Shown here piece by piece: positions 8,658 to 17,544 of a DNA stretch of 62,056 nucleotides. The notes beneath the pieces are model-generated. The model saw only the letters and a list, made by a program, of their open reading frames with translations. It was not told the origin of the DNA and ran no database searches. The DNA is from Acidimicrobiia bacterium. Lineage in GTDB: Bacteria; Actinomycetota; Acidimicrobiia; Spongiisociales; Spongiisociaceae. The DNA lies in NCBI GenBank assembly GCA_011523635.1, contig WTGI01000082.1, forward strand, positions 1 to 62,056, given 5' to 3'. The number at the start of each line of letters is the position of its first letter. Position 1 is the first letter of the stretch. The position numbers and the translations under genes are program-made.

Positions 8658-9156
8658 CGTTGACCGTGACCGTGTAGTCCCCGGGCTCGAACCCGTTCCC
8701 TATCGGCACTACCACTTCGAACGGCTCGAGCACCTGGGCGCAGACGGTGCCGGGATCCGGCGCGACGCTCCAGACCATGATGGTGTAGTCGCTTCCGTCC
8801 TCCATAACCTCGGTGAGGGTCTCGTGGCAAGGTGTGGGATGGTCACCCTCGATCTCCACCGACACCTGCGGAGGGAAGGACTCGAGGATGGACACCTCCA
8901 CATTGCGGATGTGGGCCGGCGAGTCATCCGCGGTCGGTTCGGCTTCCCCGATAGTGGTGGTCGTCTCTTCGACCGGTTCGGGTCGGGTGCCGACCGTGGT
9001 GTCGGTGACGGGATCCGCGGCCGTGGTGATCCCGGTTTGGCTGATCCCGGAGGACGTTTCCTCGTCGGAACCGCAGGCCACCGACCCCATCGCCAGTATG
9101 GCGACGACAGGGAGGACTGCTAGTGAATCCCGGCGTCGCCGGTGGCGGAATCGCAT
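8632..9156 (-). CDS. Small lipoprotein of unknown function
   Basis: 174 residues with a basic N-terminus, a hydrophobic segment and the lipobox MGSVAC. A Thr/Glu-rich spacer follows, then a compact domain predicted to be mostly beta (VEVSILESFPPQVSVEIEGDHPTPCHETL). Two Cys residues in the mature part could form a disulfide. It overlaps the following binding-protein gene by about 26 bases, so the two are probably coupled. I do not recognise the domain family; an accessory surface protein is possible. Confidence 0.7.
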   Translation of the reverse strand: MRFRHRRRRDSLAVLPVVAILAMGSVACGSDEETSSGISQTGITTAADPVTDTTVGTRPEPVEETTTTIGEAEPTADDSPAHIRNVEVSILESFPPQVSVEIEGDHPTPCHETLTEVMEDGSDYTIMVWSVAPDPGTVCAQVLEPFEVVVPIGNGFEPGDYTVTVNGETHPFSI

Positions 9157-9188
9157 GATGGGAGACTCTATCCGGCTTGCGGTCCGGG

Positions 9189-9698
9189 CTACGCCAACCG
9201 GAGGAGGATGATGCCGGCCAGGGTGATGAGGTTGATCCGGGTGGAGTCACGGATGGCGTTCCAGCTCTCCGACTGCCAGCTGACGAACCACTCGGCGCCT
9301 ACCACCTGGATAATGAGGAACCAGACCACCAGGGCCGTCATGAAGCCCAGGTAACCGAACAGTTTGGCCGCCTCCCAGGCCTCGGCCGGCGCCCCGAGGT
9401 TGACAGCCAGGAAGTAGCTGCCGACCAGCGACAGCACGGTGAACGCCATCTCCAATACGAGGATCGTGACGAAGGCGATCCGGTGCAGGATCGGCGACCG
9501 GATCGCCCGCCACTGCGTCCCCCTGTCCATGTTGGTGGTGTCCATCGTCATGATGTGCTCGACGAAGGCCAGGTTGGCGCCGGGCGCTGTGATGTTGTTG
9601 AGCACCACGATGGCGCCCATCACTCCGGTTCCGAGCAGGATCAGCAGCGGGATGAGGCGGAATACCGTCTCGACGGTGGTGATGTCGGCGTCGATCAC
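9189..9698 (-). CDS. DUF2165-family small integral membrane protein
   Basis: 169 residues with four hydrophobic segments. The order fits DUF2165: an N-terminal helix; a loop with FVEHIMTMDTTNMDRGTQWRAI; a helix around IAFVTILVLEMAFTVLSLVG; another around YLGFMTALVVWFLII; and a QSESWNAIRDSTRI segment before the last helix. The start is GTG with a GGAG motif about six bases upstream. It lies first in a short minus-strand run with the lipoprotein and the orphan binding protein. The molecular function of the family is not known to me. Confidence 0.8.
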   Translation of the reverse strand: MIDADITTVETVFRLIPLLILLGTGVMGAIVVLNNITAPGANLAFVEHIMTMDTTNMDRGTQWRAIRSPILHRIAFVTILVLEMAFTVLSLVGSYFLAVNLGAPAEAWEAAKLFGYLGFMTALVVWFLIIQVVGAEWFVSWQSESWNAIRDSTRINLITLAGIILLRLA

Positions 9699-9740
9699 TC
9701 GGCTCCTCGGTCGGAGTTCACGGTCACGGGGGAGTCATGG

Positions 9741-9910
9741 CTAGTGGTCTGTCTGAGAAACAGCCAGGCGTGCTCTGGCGGTCATCGGCGCCCCGTCGCT
9801 GCGTTCCGCTTCCTCAACGTACCCTGCGGGTACGCCTTCGTCAGCGGGCCTTGCGAGGAACACCGCTGCCGACGCCATACCACACCGCCGTTCCACAGAC
9901 AGACCACCAG
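9741..9910. mobile_element. 170-bp inverted-repeat element, copy A (MITE-like)
   Basis: The element is bounded by imperfect 15-bp terminal inverted repeats, CTAGTGGTCTGTCTG on the left and CAGACAGACCACCAG on the right. It lacks a convincing gene. A second copy lies in the opposite orientation at 60554-60722. By eye I count about 14 differences across the alignment, and a 66-base internal stretch is identical. The element fills much of the 437-base gap between the DUF2165 and CapA-like genes. The remainder of that gap (9911-10135) shows nothing recognisable. Confidence 0.75.
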
Positions 9911-10135
9911 GATAGAGGCCAGTGGGCAGGTGGGTGGTTGGAAACGGCGGACAGGCCGCCACGCAGGATGGAGTGCCGGTTCAGCGAGCGGGCGGGTCCG
10001 GCAATCGTTATCACTGGGCCGTCTCCTGGACGAGTCGGGGAGATGCCGTGGTGGAGAGGGCTTCCGGGTTTAGGATCGCGCTATCACACCGGTCCCCTTC
10101 CTCGGTACGGAGGGAGCCGTTGGCGGAGCCAGAGC

Positions 10136-11440
10136 GTGAGTCGAGAGATCAAGCTACAAAGCACGGTGCTCTTGCTGTTGGTGGCCGTGGCCGCGGCGGC
10201 GTGCAGCTCATCGGCCGCCTCGGCGGATCGTACAGGGGGCACGGTGGGTGCATCCGCGGTGCCGGTCGAGCAGGACGGCCCGGGGAGCGGAAAGCCTTCT
10301 GCCACGGGCTCGGACGCTTCGACTGTCACGACCGGCCCGCCGGCGCCACCCTCCACGTCGCCTGCTGCGGAGGCGACGACCACTTCCACCACACCCGTCA
10401 CCACTACGTTTGTCACCGCCAGTACGTCGACCACCGCGGGATCGAAGACCACTACGACCACTCTCTCCGCGACTACCGCGACGACCCTTTCAGTCGCGCC
10501 GCCGGTGCGTCCGAGAGAGGCGCTGATCATCCACGGTATCGGCGATGTGGCTCTCGATCCCGTCTACATACCGACCTTCCCCTCGGAGGGATATGGCTAT
10601 GCGTGGTCAGGGCTCGGCGGAATCTTCCAGAGGGATGATCTGACGGTCATCAACATGGAGTGCGCCGTGTCCGACCTGGGCGATCCGGTGCCCAAGGCGT
10701 TCAACTTCCGCTGCGACCCCGCCGCCCTTCCCTCCGCGCTGGAGGCCGGCGTAGACGTGGCCAATCTGGCCAACAACCACGCCTTGGACTTCGGTCGTGA
10801 GGCGTTGGTCGACTCGGTCGCCAACCTCCGGGCGGCGGGCATCCATCCGGTCGGAGCAGGGTCCGACTACGAGGAGGCCTACCGCCCTGCGCTGCTCGAG
10901 ATCCGCGGCTGGAAGATTGCCGTACTGGGGTTCGGCGGCGTGCTATCCACCAGGTCATGGCTGGCCACCGAGGACCGGCCCGGCATCGCCAGCGGTGACG
11001 ACCGGGCGGACATGGTGGCGGCCGTGGAGCGGGCCGCCGAGATCGCCGACCTCGTGATCGTGACCATCCACTGGGGCATGCAGCTCGACACCCAACCCCG
11101 GCCGGATGACATCGCGCACGCCGAAGCCATGGTGGCGGCCGGGGCCGACATCATCTTCGGCCATCACCAGCACCGGGTGGGGCCGCTCGGCGAGATCGAC
11201 GGCAAACCGGTGGCTTGGGGACTCGGCCACATCGTCTGGCGTCGCATCAACCCGGTGAGCGCTCAGACCACCGTCGCCAAGGTGGTGGTCCTTCCCGACG
11301 GGACGATGGGCGCATGCCTCATGCCGGCCGAAATCGTCCGCCATGGTCACCCGGTTTTCGTCGGGCAAACCCCCGGACACTGCGACCTGCTGTATGGCGG
11401 CCGGCCCAGCCCGATGGAGCCCCCCTCCATCATGTTCTAG
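10136..11440 (+). CDS. CapA/PgsA-like metallophosphatase-fold lipoprotein
   Basis: 434 residues, exported. The lipobox is VAAAAC and a long Thr/Ser/Pro linker follows. The PGA_cap domain then shows GDVALDP, NMECAVSD, ANNHALDFG, IHWGMQ and FGHHQHRVGP, the metal-binding motifs of the calcineurin-like CapA family linked to poly-gamma-glutamate or surface polymers. The frame is open back into the inverted-repeat element, but that part is not protein-like; the GTG at 10136 starts a proper signal peptide. No capB or capC neighbour is present, so a capsule role is not supported by context. Confidence 0.85.
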   Translation: MSREIKLQSTVLLLLVAVAAAACSSSAASADRTGGTVGASAVPVEQDGPGSGKPSATGSDASTVTTGPPAPPSTSPAAEATTTSTTPVTTTFVTASTSTTAGSKTTTTTLSATTATTLSVAPPVRPREALIIHGIGDVALDPVYIPTFPSEGYGYAWSGLGGIFQRDDLTVINMECAVSDLGDPVPKAFNFRCDPAALPSALEAGVDVANLANNHALDFGREALVDSVANLRAAGIHPVGAGSDYEEAYRPALLEIRGWKIAVLGFGGVLSTRSWLATEDRPGIASGDDRADMVAAVERAAEIADLVIVTIHWGMQLDTQPRPDDIAHAEAMVAAGADIIFGHHQHRVGPLGEIDGKPVAWGLGHIVWRRINPVSAQTTVAKVVVLPDGTMGACLMPAEIVRHGHPVFVGQTPGHCDLLYGGRPSPMEPPSIMF

Positions 11441-11748
11441 GAGGCCGTTCGAGGTCTTTCGGCTTGGGCTTTGGCAATCGTCTCGTGCTCGTGGCGGGCG
11501 ATGCTGAGGAAAAGTGTCACACCCCCGATATATGTTGACTATCGCCAAGCACCTACACCGGCCGATGCGCTACCGATCGGAACGGCCGGCCGAGGGAACA
11601 CACGGGGAATCGTGGAGCGAATCGCCGAACCCGGCAGCCGGCCGGGCATGGCCGACCACGTTCCGATCCAGGACAGGTGGTGGTGGGGGAGGGCCCGGTG
11701 CGGAGCACCGGTCGGGCCGCGATTTTCGCGTTCTTGCCGGGCTCGGGA
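11441..11748. other. Gap between convergent genes, no gene seen
   Basis: This 308-base stretch lies between the CapA-like gene and the opposed deaminase gene. Short open frames in it have low-complexity Arg/Gly/Pro translations. I found no clear terminator hairpin with a U-tract. Confidence 0.5.
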
Positions 11749-12339
11749 CTAGGTCCGGCGGGCCATCATCTTCTCGGTCACACCGCCGATCGTGGCGGTG
11801 AACACCTTCAGCGAGATTTCGCTCAGCTCCTTCGAGCAGTCGGCCTGCGCGAATTTCTGGGTCTGGGCCAGGCGCGCCCAGTGCGGCGCCAGCGTGTTCG
11901 GTCCGGTGATCCCGCCCTTGCCGATGTCACTGGCCACCCAAAGAGTGGTTGTGACGCCCGAGGTGATGATCCGGACCGTGCACATCTCGCACGGTTCGAG
12001 CGAGGTGACCAGCGTGTGCCCGCGCAGGTCCCCTCCGTCGGGATGTCCGCCCTCGTAGACGTTCAGGGCCGACATCTCGGCGTGGAGGTCGCTCCTGAAT
12101 CTCGGCGCCAGCACCCGGTTGCGCTCGGTTATCAGAACCTGCCCGCCGGGATCGAGGATCACGCATCCCACCCCGGAATTGCCCTCAAGCCCGCCCGTGA
12201 TGGCTTCCTGGATGGCCTCGCGGGCGATGGCGTCATGCGGTCTCGCTCCAGCGAAGGCCTCAACTCGTTTCCGCAGGTCGAGCAGCTGTTGTTTCATCTC
12301 GTCCGGGATGGTCCCGGCATCGTCAGGGAGTAAGCTCAT
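11749..12339 (-). CDS. Cytidine/guanine-deaminase-superfamily protein
   Basis: 196 residues with the zinc deaminase signature: H86-A-E88 (the catalytic pair) and P-C117-E-M-C120. The core around NSGVGCVILDPGGQVLITERN resembles the guanine deaminase/riboflavin-type deaminase branch. The likely reaction is hydrolytic removal of an amino group from a nucleobase-like ring, releasing ammonia, in the cytoplasm. It is divergently placed from the dihydropyrimidinase-like gene, fitting an upstream step in ring catabolism. The exact substrate cannot be told from sequence. Confidence 0.85.
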   Translation of the reverse strand: MSLLPDDAGTIPDEMKQQLLDLRKRVEAFAGARPHDAIAREAIQEAITGGLEGNSGVGCVILDPGGQVLITERNRVLAPRFRSDLHAEMSALNVYEGGHPDGGDLRGHTLVTSLEPCEMCTVRIITSGVTTTLWVASDIGKGGITGPNTLAPHWARLAQTQKFAQADCSKELSEISLKVFTATIGGVTEKMMARRT

Positions 12340-12484
12340 GTCGCTCAGGTTCTACTCCAAGCTCCCGTCGCTTGTCAACCGGCGTTTGCTTGGAGTGAGG
12401 CTACGGCACCATCACTCCGGGCTACCAGCACGTTTGGACCCGGAGGTGGCCAACCAACGGCGTGAAAGGACGGATTTCGAGCAT

Positions 12485-14095
12485 ATGGCGGGACAACCTC
12501 TCGATCTGGTGGTAACCAACGGCACTGTCGTCCTGGGAGGGGGACGCTACCGGGTGGCGGTTGGTGTCAAGGACGGCAAGGTGGCCATGCTCGCCCCCGA
12601 AGAGTTGATGCCCGCGGCCGAACGGACCATCGACGCCCGCGGGAACTACGTTCTTCCCGGGGTGGTGGACTCCGAGGCCCACCCCGGGTGCTACGTGCCG
12701 TTCGACTACGACATGACGACCGAGTCGAGGGCGGCTGCTACCGCCGGCATCACCACCTGGGGTATCCAGGCGCCGACCACCCGCTTGGGTACGAAGCCTT
12801 TCAAGGAGGTAGTGGGCCGGGCCGATGTGGTCTCGTTCAACGAGTCGTTTCCTTCAGGCCGGGATGTGATCAACGAGGTGAGCCATGTCGATGCCTACCT
12901 GACCTACATGCTCGAGACCGACGAGCATGCCCGGGAGATCCCCCAGTACGCCGAGGAGCACGGGGTCACCTCCTTCAAGCTCTACCTGCAGACCCGCTCG
13001 ATGAAGGGTATGTCGGACGAGGACGACACCAACTGGCCGTCCCGCCGGGCCGGTCTGGGTACAGGTATCGACGACGGCACGGTTTACCTCGTGATGGAGG
13101 AGGTCGCCCACATCGGCCATCCGGGGATCGTTCACATCCATCCCGAGAACTGGGAGATCGGGCGGATCTTCGAGGACCGTCTCCGGAGTAGCGGCCGTAC
13201 CGACTTCGGCTCGTGGACCGATCGCTCGCCTGACTTCCTCGAGGCCCATCACGTCCGCTCCTACGCCTACCTGGCCATGCAGACCCCCGGCCACGTTCCC
13301 CTATATCTCCAGCACTGCACCACCAAGCTGTCCTTCGAGGAAGTGGCCCGGGCCCGCGCCGAGGGCCTCGAGCTGTACGCGCAGACCGGTCCGCCATGGC
13401 TCTGGGCCGAGCCCGAGTACGGGTGGAGGATCAACGTCCCGCTTCGCCGCCGGGACAACATCGAGGCTCTCTGGGTGGCGCTGGCCGAGGGCATCGTGGA
13501 TGTGGTCGGGTCCGATCACGTGGTGGGATGGGAGCCGGCCTCCCACGAGGAGATGTACGACCCGGTGATCTGGGACTGCCGGACCGGGTTCTCGAGGGTG
13601 GAGTTGTTCCTGCCCGTGATGCTGTCGGAAGGGGTCAACAAGGGGCGGATCAGCCTCGAGCGGGCCGTCCAGGTCAGTTGCGAGAACCCCGCCAAGACAT
13701 CGGGCCTGTGGGGGACTAAGGGCTCGCTCCTCCCGGGATTCGACGCGGACATGGTGATCATCGACCTGGGTCGGGACGTGAAGGTCGGCAAGGAGCACAT
13801 AAACACCAGGTCCGGCTGGTCGATCATGGAGGGCCACACCTTCACCGGCTGGCCCATCATGACCATCCTGCGGGGCGAGGTCAGCGCGGAATGGGCGGAT
13901 GACTCGCCGGGCATGCGTCCGGTCGGCGAAGCACGGGGCCTGTACCTGCCTCGGAAGCTGGGTCCCAAGCATCAGGTCCTGGATGCGAACAGTCCGGCCC
14001 GGGTGGCGCCCACCCACCGCTGGCTGGCGGACGACTTCGCCCGCCCCGGCTTCGCTCCCGAAACCACCAGGTACACCCGTCCGATAGGAGGGTAG
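12485..14095 (+). CDS. Dihydropyrimidinase/D-hydantoinase-like cyclic amidohydrolase
   Basis: 536 residues of the cyclic amidohydrolase family. Visible are the N-terminal composite strand with LPGVVDSEAHPG, the carbamylated-lysine region TSFKLYLQ, the metal histidines in HIHPEN and LQHCTTK, and the catalytic Asp in VGSDH. The normal first HxH motif reads ExH here. The ATG at 12485 is chosen because the extension upstream is antisense to the deaminase region. It probably hydrolyses a cyclic ureide or imide to an open-chain carbamoyl or amide product, feeding the amidase encoded next. Confidence 0.85.
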   Translation: MAGQPLDLVVTNGTVVLGGGRYRVAVGVKDGKVAMLAPEELMPAAERTIDARGNYVLPGVVDSEAHPGCYVPFDYDMTTESRAAATAGITTWGIQAPTTRLGTKPFKEVVGRADVVSFNESFPSGRDVINEVSHVDAYLTYMLETDEHAREIPQYAEEHGVTSFKLYLQTRSMKGMSDEDDTNWPSRRAGLGTGIDDGTVYLVMEEVAHIGHPGIVHIHPENWEIGRIFEDRLRSSGRTDFGSWTDRSPDFLEAHHVRSYAYLAMQTPGHVPLYLQHCTTKLSFEEVARARAEGLELYAQTGPPWLWAEPEYGWRINVPLRRRDNIEALWVALAEGIVDVVGSDHVVGWEPASHEEMYDPVIWDCRTGFSRVELFLPVMLSEGVNKGRISLERAVQVSCENPAKTSGLWGTKGSLLPGFDADMVIIDLGRDVKVGKEHINTRSGWSIMEGHTFTGWPIMTILRGEVSAEWADDSPGMRPVGEARGLYLPRKLGPKHQVLDANSPARVAPTHRWLADDFARPGFAPETTRYTRPIGG

Positions 14096-14099
14096 ATAG

Positions 14100-14855
14100 A
14101 TGGCTATCTGGGATGACGTCCTCACCGAGACCGATCGGACGGTCTTCGCCGCGGCCGGTTGGGGCAAGCGGGCCGGATACGGCGAGCGTCCCGCCATCAT
14201 GGTCATCGACGTCAACTACAACTTCTGCGGGGACCGGGCCGAGCCCATCCTCGAGTCGATCGAGCGGTGGAGGTACGCCTGCGGGCCCGAGGCCTGGGAG
14301 CGGGGGATCCCCGCGATCCAGGACATCCTCGACGTGGCGCGGGCCAAGCGCCTCCCGGTCATCTACACCACCAACCCGCGCCGGGCCGACGGCTTCGACC
14401 TCGGGATCTGGTCGCTGAAGAGCACCCGGGCAGAGGACGAGGTGGACGTGATGGGCCACAAGGGCAACGAGATCGTGGCCGAAGTGGCGCCCCGACCCGA
14501 CGACCTGTTCATCGAGAAGCGCAAGCCGTCGGCCTTCTTCGGCACGCCGCTGGTGAGCCACCTGACCATGATGAGGGCCGACTCGCTGATCCTCACCGGC
14601 ACCACCACCAGCGGATGCGTCCGGGCCAGTGCCGTGGATGCCCTTTCGAACGACTTCAAGGTGACGATCCCGCACGAGGCGGTCTTCGATCGCGGCGAGG
14701 TATCGCACAAGATCGCCCTCTTCGACCTGCACATGAAGTACGTGGACGTCACCGACTTGGACGACGTTCTCACTTACCTGAGGGGCCTGCCGGCGGGCCT
14801 GTTCGACGACACCTATCCGCCCGCCGGGGCGGCTGCCGGGAGGGAGTCGTTGTGA
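14100..14855 (+). CDS. Isochorismatase-family amidohydrolase (N-carbamoylsarcosine-amidase-like)
   Basis: 251 residues. The catalytic triad of the cysteine hydrolase fold is clear: D37 in MVIDVN, K142 in EKRKPSAFFGT and C173 in TTSGCVRASAVDA. This group includes N-carbamoylsarcosine amidase, nicotinamidase and maleamate amidase. A GGAGGG ribosome site lies within the end of the preceding gene, and the ATG follows its stop by four bases. With the hydantoinase-like enzyme it would remove the carbamoyl or amide group of the ring-opened product. Exact substrate unknown. Confidence 0.9.
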   Translation: MAIWDDVLTETDRTVFAAAGWGKRAGYGERPAIMVIDVNYNFCGDRAEPILESIERWRYACGPEAWERGIPAIQDILDVARAKRLPVIYTTNPRRADGFDLGIWSLKSTRAEDEVDVMGHKGNEIVAEVAPRPDDLFIEKRKPSAFFGTPLVSHLTMMRADSLILTGTTTSGCVRASAVDALSNDFKVTIPHEAVFDRGEVSHKIALFDLHMKYVDVTDLDDVLTYLRGLPAGLFDDTYPPAGAAAGRESL

Positions 14856-15433
14856 GCCTGGACTTTTCCATCAGGAAGGTCATCACCCAGGTGGAGGAGG
14901 AGCGGATCCGGGAGGGGATCGAAGCAGATCCGCCGCTGCGCAAGGCGGTGGTGGCGGCCGCGATCCACAATCCCTACTCCGGCAGCTACCACGAGGACCT
15001 GTCCGAGGCGGTCAAGTTCTCGGCCGGCCTCGGTCGCCTTCTCGGGGAGATGGCCATGGATGCCCTGGGAGAGCCGGTGGTGTCCTACGGCAAGGGAGGG
15101 ATCGCCGGCCTCGATGGTTCGCAGGAGCACGCGGTGATGTTCCTGTCCACCGCCTTCGCCAACCCGCTCCGCGAGACCCTGGGCGGAGGAGTGGCCTGGA
15201 TGTCCTCGGCCACCATCGTGGCGGCGGCCGGAACCCCGATCACCATCCCGCTAGCCCACAAGGACGCCCTATACGTCCGCGATCACTACGACGCCATCAC
15301 GCTGTATCCGGGGGACGCCCCTCGCGCGGACGAAGTGCTGGTGGCCGTGGGGGTCGCCAACCGGGGAAGGCTCAACGCCCGGATGGGCGGCCTGGCGCCC
15401 GAAGACGTGGTGGGCGAGGACGGACTCCGTTAG
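14852..15433 (+). CDS. AA_synth/DUF1185-family protein
   Basis: 193 residues with a GTG start that overlaps the preceding stop by four bases (GTGA). The pattern resembles the family Pfam calls 'amino acid synthesis': AAIHNPYSGSYHEDL near the N-terminus, then GEPVVSYGKGGIAGLDGSQEHA, then SSATIVAAAGTPITIPLAHKDALYVRDHYDA. Biochemical function is unclear to me; these proteins recur next to amidohydrolases. Its position inside this run suggests a catalytic or scaffolding role in the same degradation route. Confidence 0.8.
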   Translation: MSLDFSIRKVITQVEEERIREGIEADPPLRKAVVAAAIHNPYSGSYHEDLSEAVKFSAGLGRLLGEMAMDALGEPVVSYGKGGIAGLDGSQEHAVMFLSTAFANPLRETLGGGVAWMSSATIVAAAGTPITIPLAHKDALYVRDHYDAITLYPGDAPRADEVLVAVGVANRGRLNARMGGLAPEDVVGEDGLR

Positions 15434-15437
15434 CCCG

Positions 15438-16634
15438 GTGGTCACACCGCGCCGGACCGCCATCATCAACATCGGGACCCTGGTCACGGGTGACCTGGCC
15501 AGCCCGGTCGGGGATGCCGAGGCGCTGTTCATAGAGGACGGACGGATAACCTCGATCGGGTCCGCCGAGGGCTACGAGCATGCCGACCAGGTGATCGACG
15601 CCAACGGGGCCACCGTGGGTCCGGGGCTGATCGACTCCCATTGCCATGTCGTCATCGGTGACTTCACCCCTCGCCAGAACGTGGTCGGCTTCCTCAGTTC
15701 GTACGTGCACGGCGGTATAACCCAGGTGATCTCGCCTGGTGAGATCCATGCCCCGGGACGACCGCACGATGCAGACGGCGTGGTCGCCCTGGCCGTGTTC
15801 GCCCAGCGGTCGTGGAGCAACTACCGGCCCAACGGGATGAAGGTCAACGGCGGGGCCGTGGTGCTCGAGCCGACCCTCCAACCCGAGCACTTCCGGTACC
15901 TGGCGGATCAGGGTGTGCGCCTGGCCAAGTTCGGGTTCGGCCGGTACGACGACCCGGCCGACGGACTGCCGCAGGTGCGGGCGGCCCAGGAGGTGGGGAT
16001 CATGGTGATGTGCCACTCGGGCGGGGCGTCCATTCCGGGTTCGAAGCCCATCACCACCGATCACCTGATGCTGCTCCGCCCTGACGTGTGCGGCCACATC
16101 AACGGCGGCCCCTCGTCGCTGGACGAAGAGGGCCTCATCCGGATCGTTTCCACCACCGATCTGGTGCTGCAGATCGTCCAGGCCGGTAACCTGCGTAGCG
16201 CTATCCAGATAGTGGAGTCGGTCCTCGAACACGGGGCGGAGCACCGGGTGATCATCGGGTCGGACACGCCCACCGGAACCGGTGTCATGCCGCTCGGCGT
16301 GCTCAAAACGATGGCCGAGCTGTCATCGCTCACCGATGCCGATCCGGCCACCGTGTGGGCATGGGCCTCGGGGGTGACGGCGGATGTCTACGGCCTGGAT
16401 GCGGGGAAAGTGGAGGTGGGCCGGGCGGCCGACCTGGTGATCGCCGACGCGCCCTGGGGATCGTACGGCGGCGACGCCCTCGGCGCCCTGGCCAGGGGTG
16501 ACATCCCGGGCATCGGCGCGGTCCTCATCGACGGTCGGATCCGCGCCCTGCGGAGCCGCAACACCCCGGCCGCGGCCCGCCAGGTGACCGTCACCCCCGA
16601 GATCGGTGAGCTCCCCGGCTCGGCCCACGTCTGA
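15438..16634 (+). CDS. Enamidase-like amidohydrolase
   Basis: 398 residues with a GTG start four bases after the previous stop. The metal motif is H68-C-H70 in GLIDSHCHV. Stretches GDFTPRQ, SYVHGGITQVISPGE, MKVNGGAVVLEP, CGHINGGPSS, GSDTPTGTGVMPLGVL and GALARGDIPGIGAVLIDG closely follow, as I recall it, the enamidase of anaerobic nicotinate degradation (6-oxo-tetrahydronicotinate amidohydrolase). The other enzymes of that pathway are not here, so I infer related chemistry (enamide hydrolysis with loss of ammonia) on a different ring. Last gene of the first plus-strand run. Confidence 0.85.
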   Translation: MVTPRRTAIINIGTLVTGDLASPVGDAEALFIEDGRITSIGSAEGYEHADQVIDANGATVGPGLIDSHCHVVIGDFTPRQNVVGFLSSYVHGGITQVISPGEIHAPGRPHDADGVVALAVFAQRSWSNYRPNGMKVNGGAVVLEPTLQPEHFRYLADQGVRLAKFGFGRYDDPADGLPQVRAAQEVGIMVMCHSGGASIPGSKPITTDHLMLLRPDVCGHINGGPSSLDEEGLIRIVSTTDLVLQIVQAGNLRSAIQIVESVLEHGAEHRVIIGSDTPTGTGVMPLGVLKTMAELSSLTDADPATVWAWASGVTADVYGLDAGKVEVGRAADLVIADAPWGSYGGDALGALARGDIPGIGAVLIDGRIRALRSRNTPAAARQVTVTPEIGELPGSAHV

Positions 16635-16897
16635 ACGCGCCGCCACCTCTCGGGGTGACGATGTACCGCGCCTCCGCAGGTACGGGTCGAGGCACCTGCC
16701 TGACGGGTTGATGTTGCCGATCACGCGGGAGGCCCTTGTCTAGACCAACTACTATCGCCGAACAGCCCTGCCAGGTGGTCGGCGGTCGCCAAGGCTCCGA
16801 CCAGGCTCGTCCTTATCACTTAGGCGCACTCAGGGCAGGTTCACAACCGCGTCAACAGGACAGCGGACACCGAGAAGCCGCAAGAGGAGACCGAGAG

Positions 16898-17509
16898 ATG
16901 AGCGGAGCAAACGAAGTAATCGTGCCGGCCCGGGAGGGTCGGGGCGTCTACGTACGCAAGGGGCAGCTGCTGGACATCGTCGATGTCGAAGGCCACCAGG
17001 TCGGAGACTTGATCGCTTGGTTCCGTAACGATCCCACCGAATACCTGTCCCCCACCCACACGGTGTCGTGCAACGCCTCAATCGAGCTGGCCACCGGATC
17101 ACAGGTGTTCTCCAACCGCCGCAACCCGGTGTTCACCATCCTTCGTGACGACGTGGAGCGCCACGACATCATCGTGCCGTGCTGCGACCACGAGCGCTTC
17201 AAGCGGGACTACGACCTGGACGATCACGACCATTGCCTGGCCAACCTCCACCAGGCGCGCGACCTGCTCGGGGAGGACTTCGACCTGCAAGGCGAGATGG
17301 CATGGAACGTGTTCATGCACAACCGGGTGACCGACGAGGGGGCGGTGGTGACCGATCCCGCCGCCCACGACGCCGGCGCCACCATGACCCTGCTGGCCCA
17401 CGAGGATCTGGTGGTGCTCCTGTCCGCCTGCCCCCAGGACCTCACGCCGTGCAACGACTTCAACCCCACCTCCATGCTGATGAGGCTGCGGGACAACCCG
17501 GAGGGTTAA
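16898..17509 (+). CDS. DUF1989 / urea-carboxylase-associated family protein
   Basis: 203 residues. The pattern GQLLDIVDVEGHQVGDLIAWF, LSPTHTVSCNAS, FSNRRNPVFTILRDDVERHD, CCDHERF and PCNDFNPTSM fits DUF1989, whose members accompany urea carboxylase and amine or riboflavin-related catabolism. Function is unknown, but conserved Cys/His suggest a metal site. The ATG at 16898 has an AAGAGGAGA ribosome site. It begins the second plus-strand run after a 263-base gap in which I could not define a promoter. Confidence 0.8.
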   Translation: MSGANEVIVPAREGRGVYVRKGQLLDIVDVEGHQVGDLIAWFRNDPTEYLSPTHTVSCNASIELATGSQVFSNRRNPVFTILRDDVERHDIIVPCCDHERFKRDYDLDDHDHCLANLHQARDLLGEDFDLQGEMAWNVFMHNRVTDEGAVVTDPAAHDAGATMTLLAHEDLVVLLSACPQDLTPCNDFNPTSMLMRLRDNPEG

Positions 17510-17544
17510 GGACGACCGACCACTGACGCCTCGAGGAGGACCTG

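Noticed and set aside
9737..10135. N-terminal extension of the CapA-like protein through the inverted-repeat element
   Set aside because: The extension would bury the signal peptide and is encoded partly by a dispersed non-coding repeat.
10136..11440. Capsule biosynthesis locus
   Set aside because: Only a CapA-like protein is present; no CapB, CapC or glycosyltransferase gene lies nearby.
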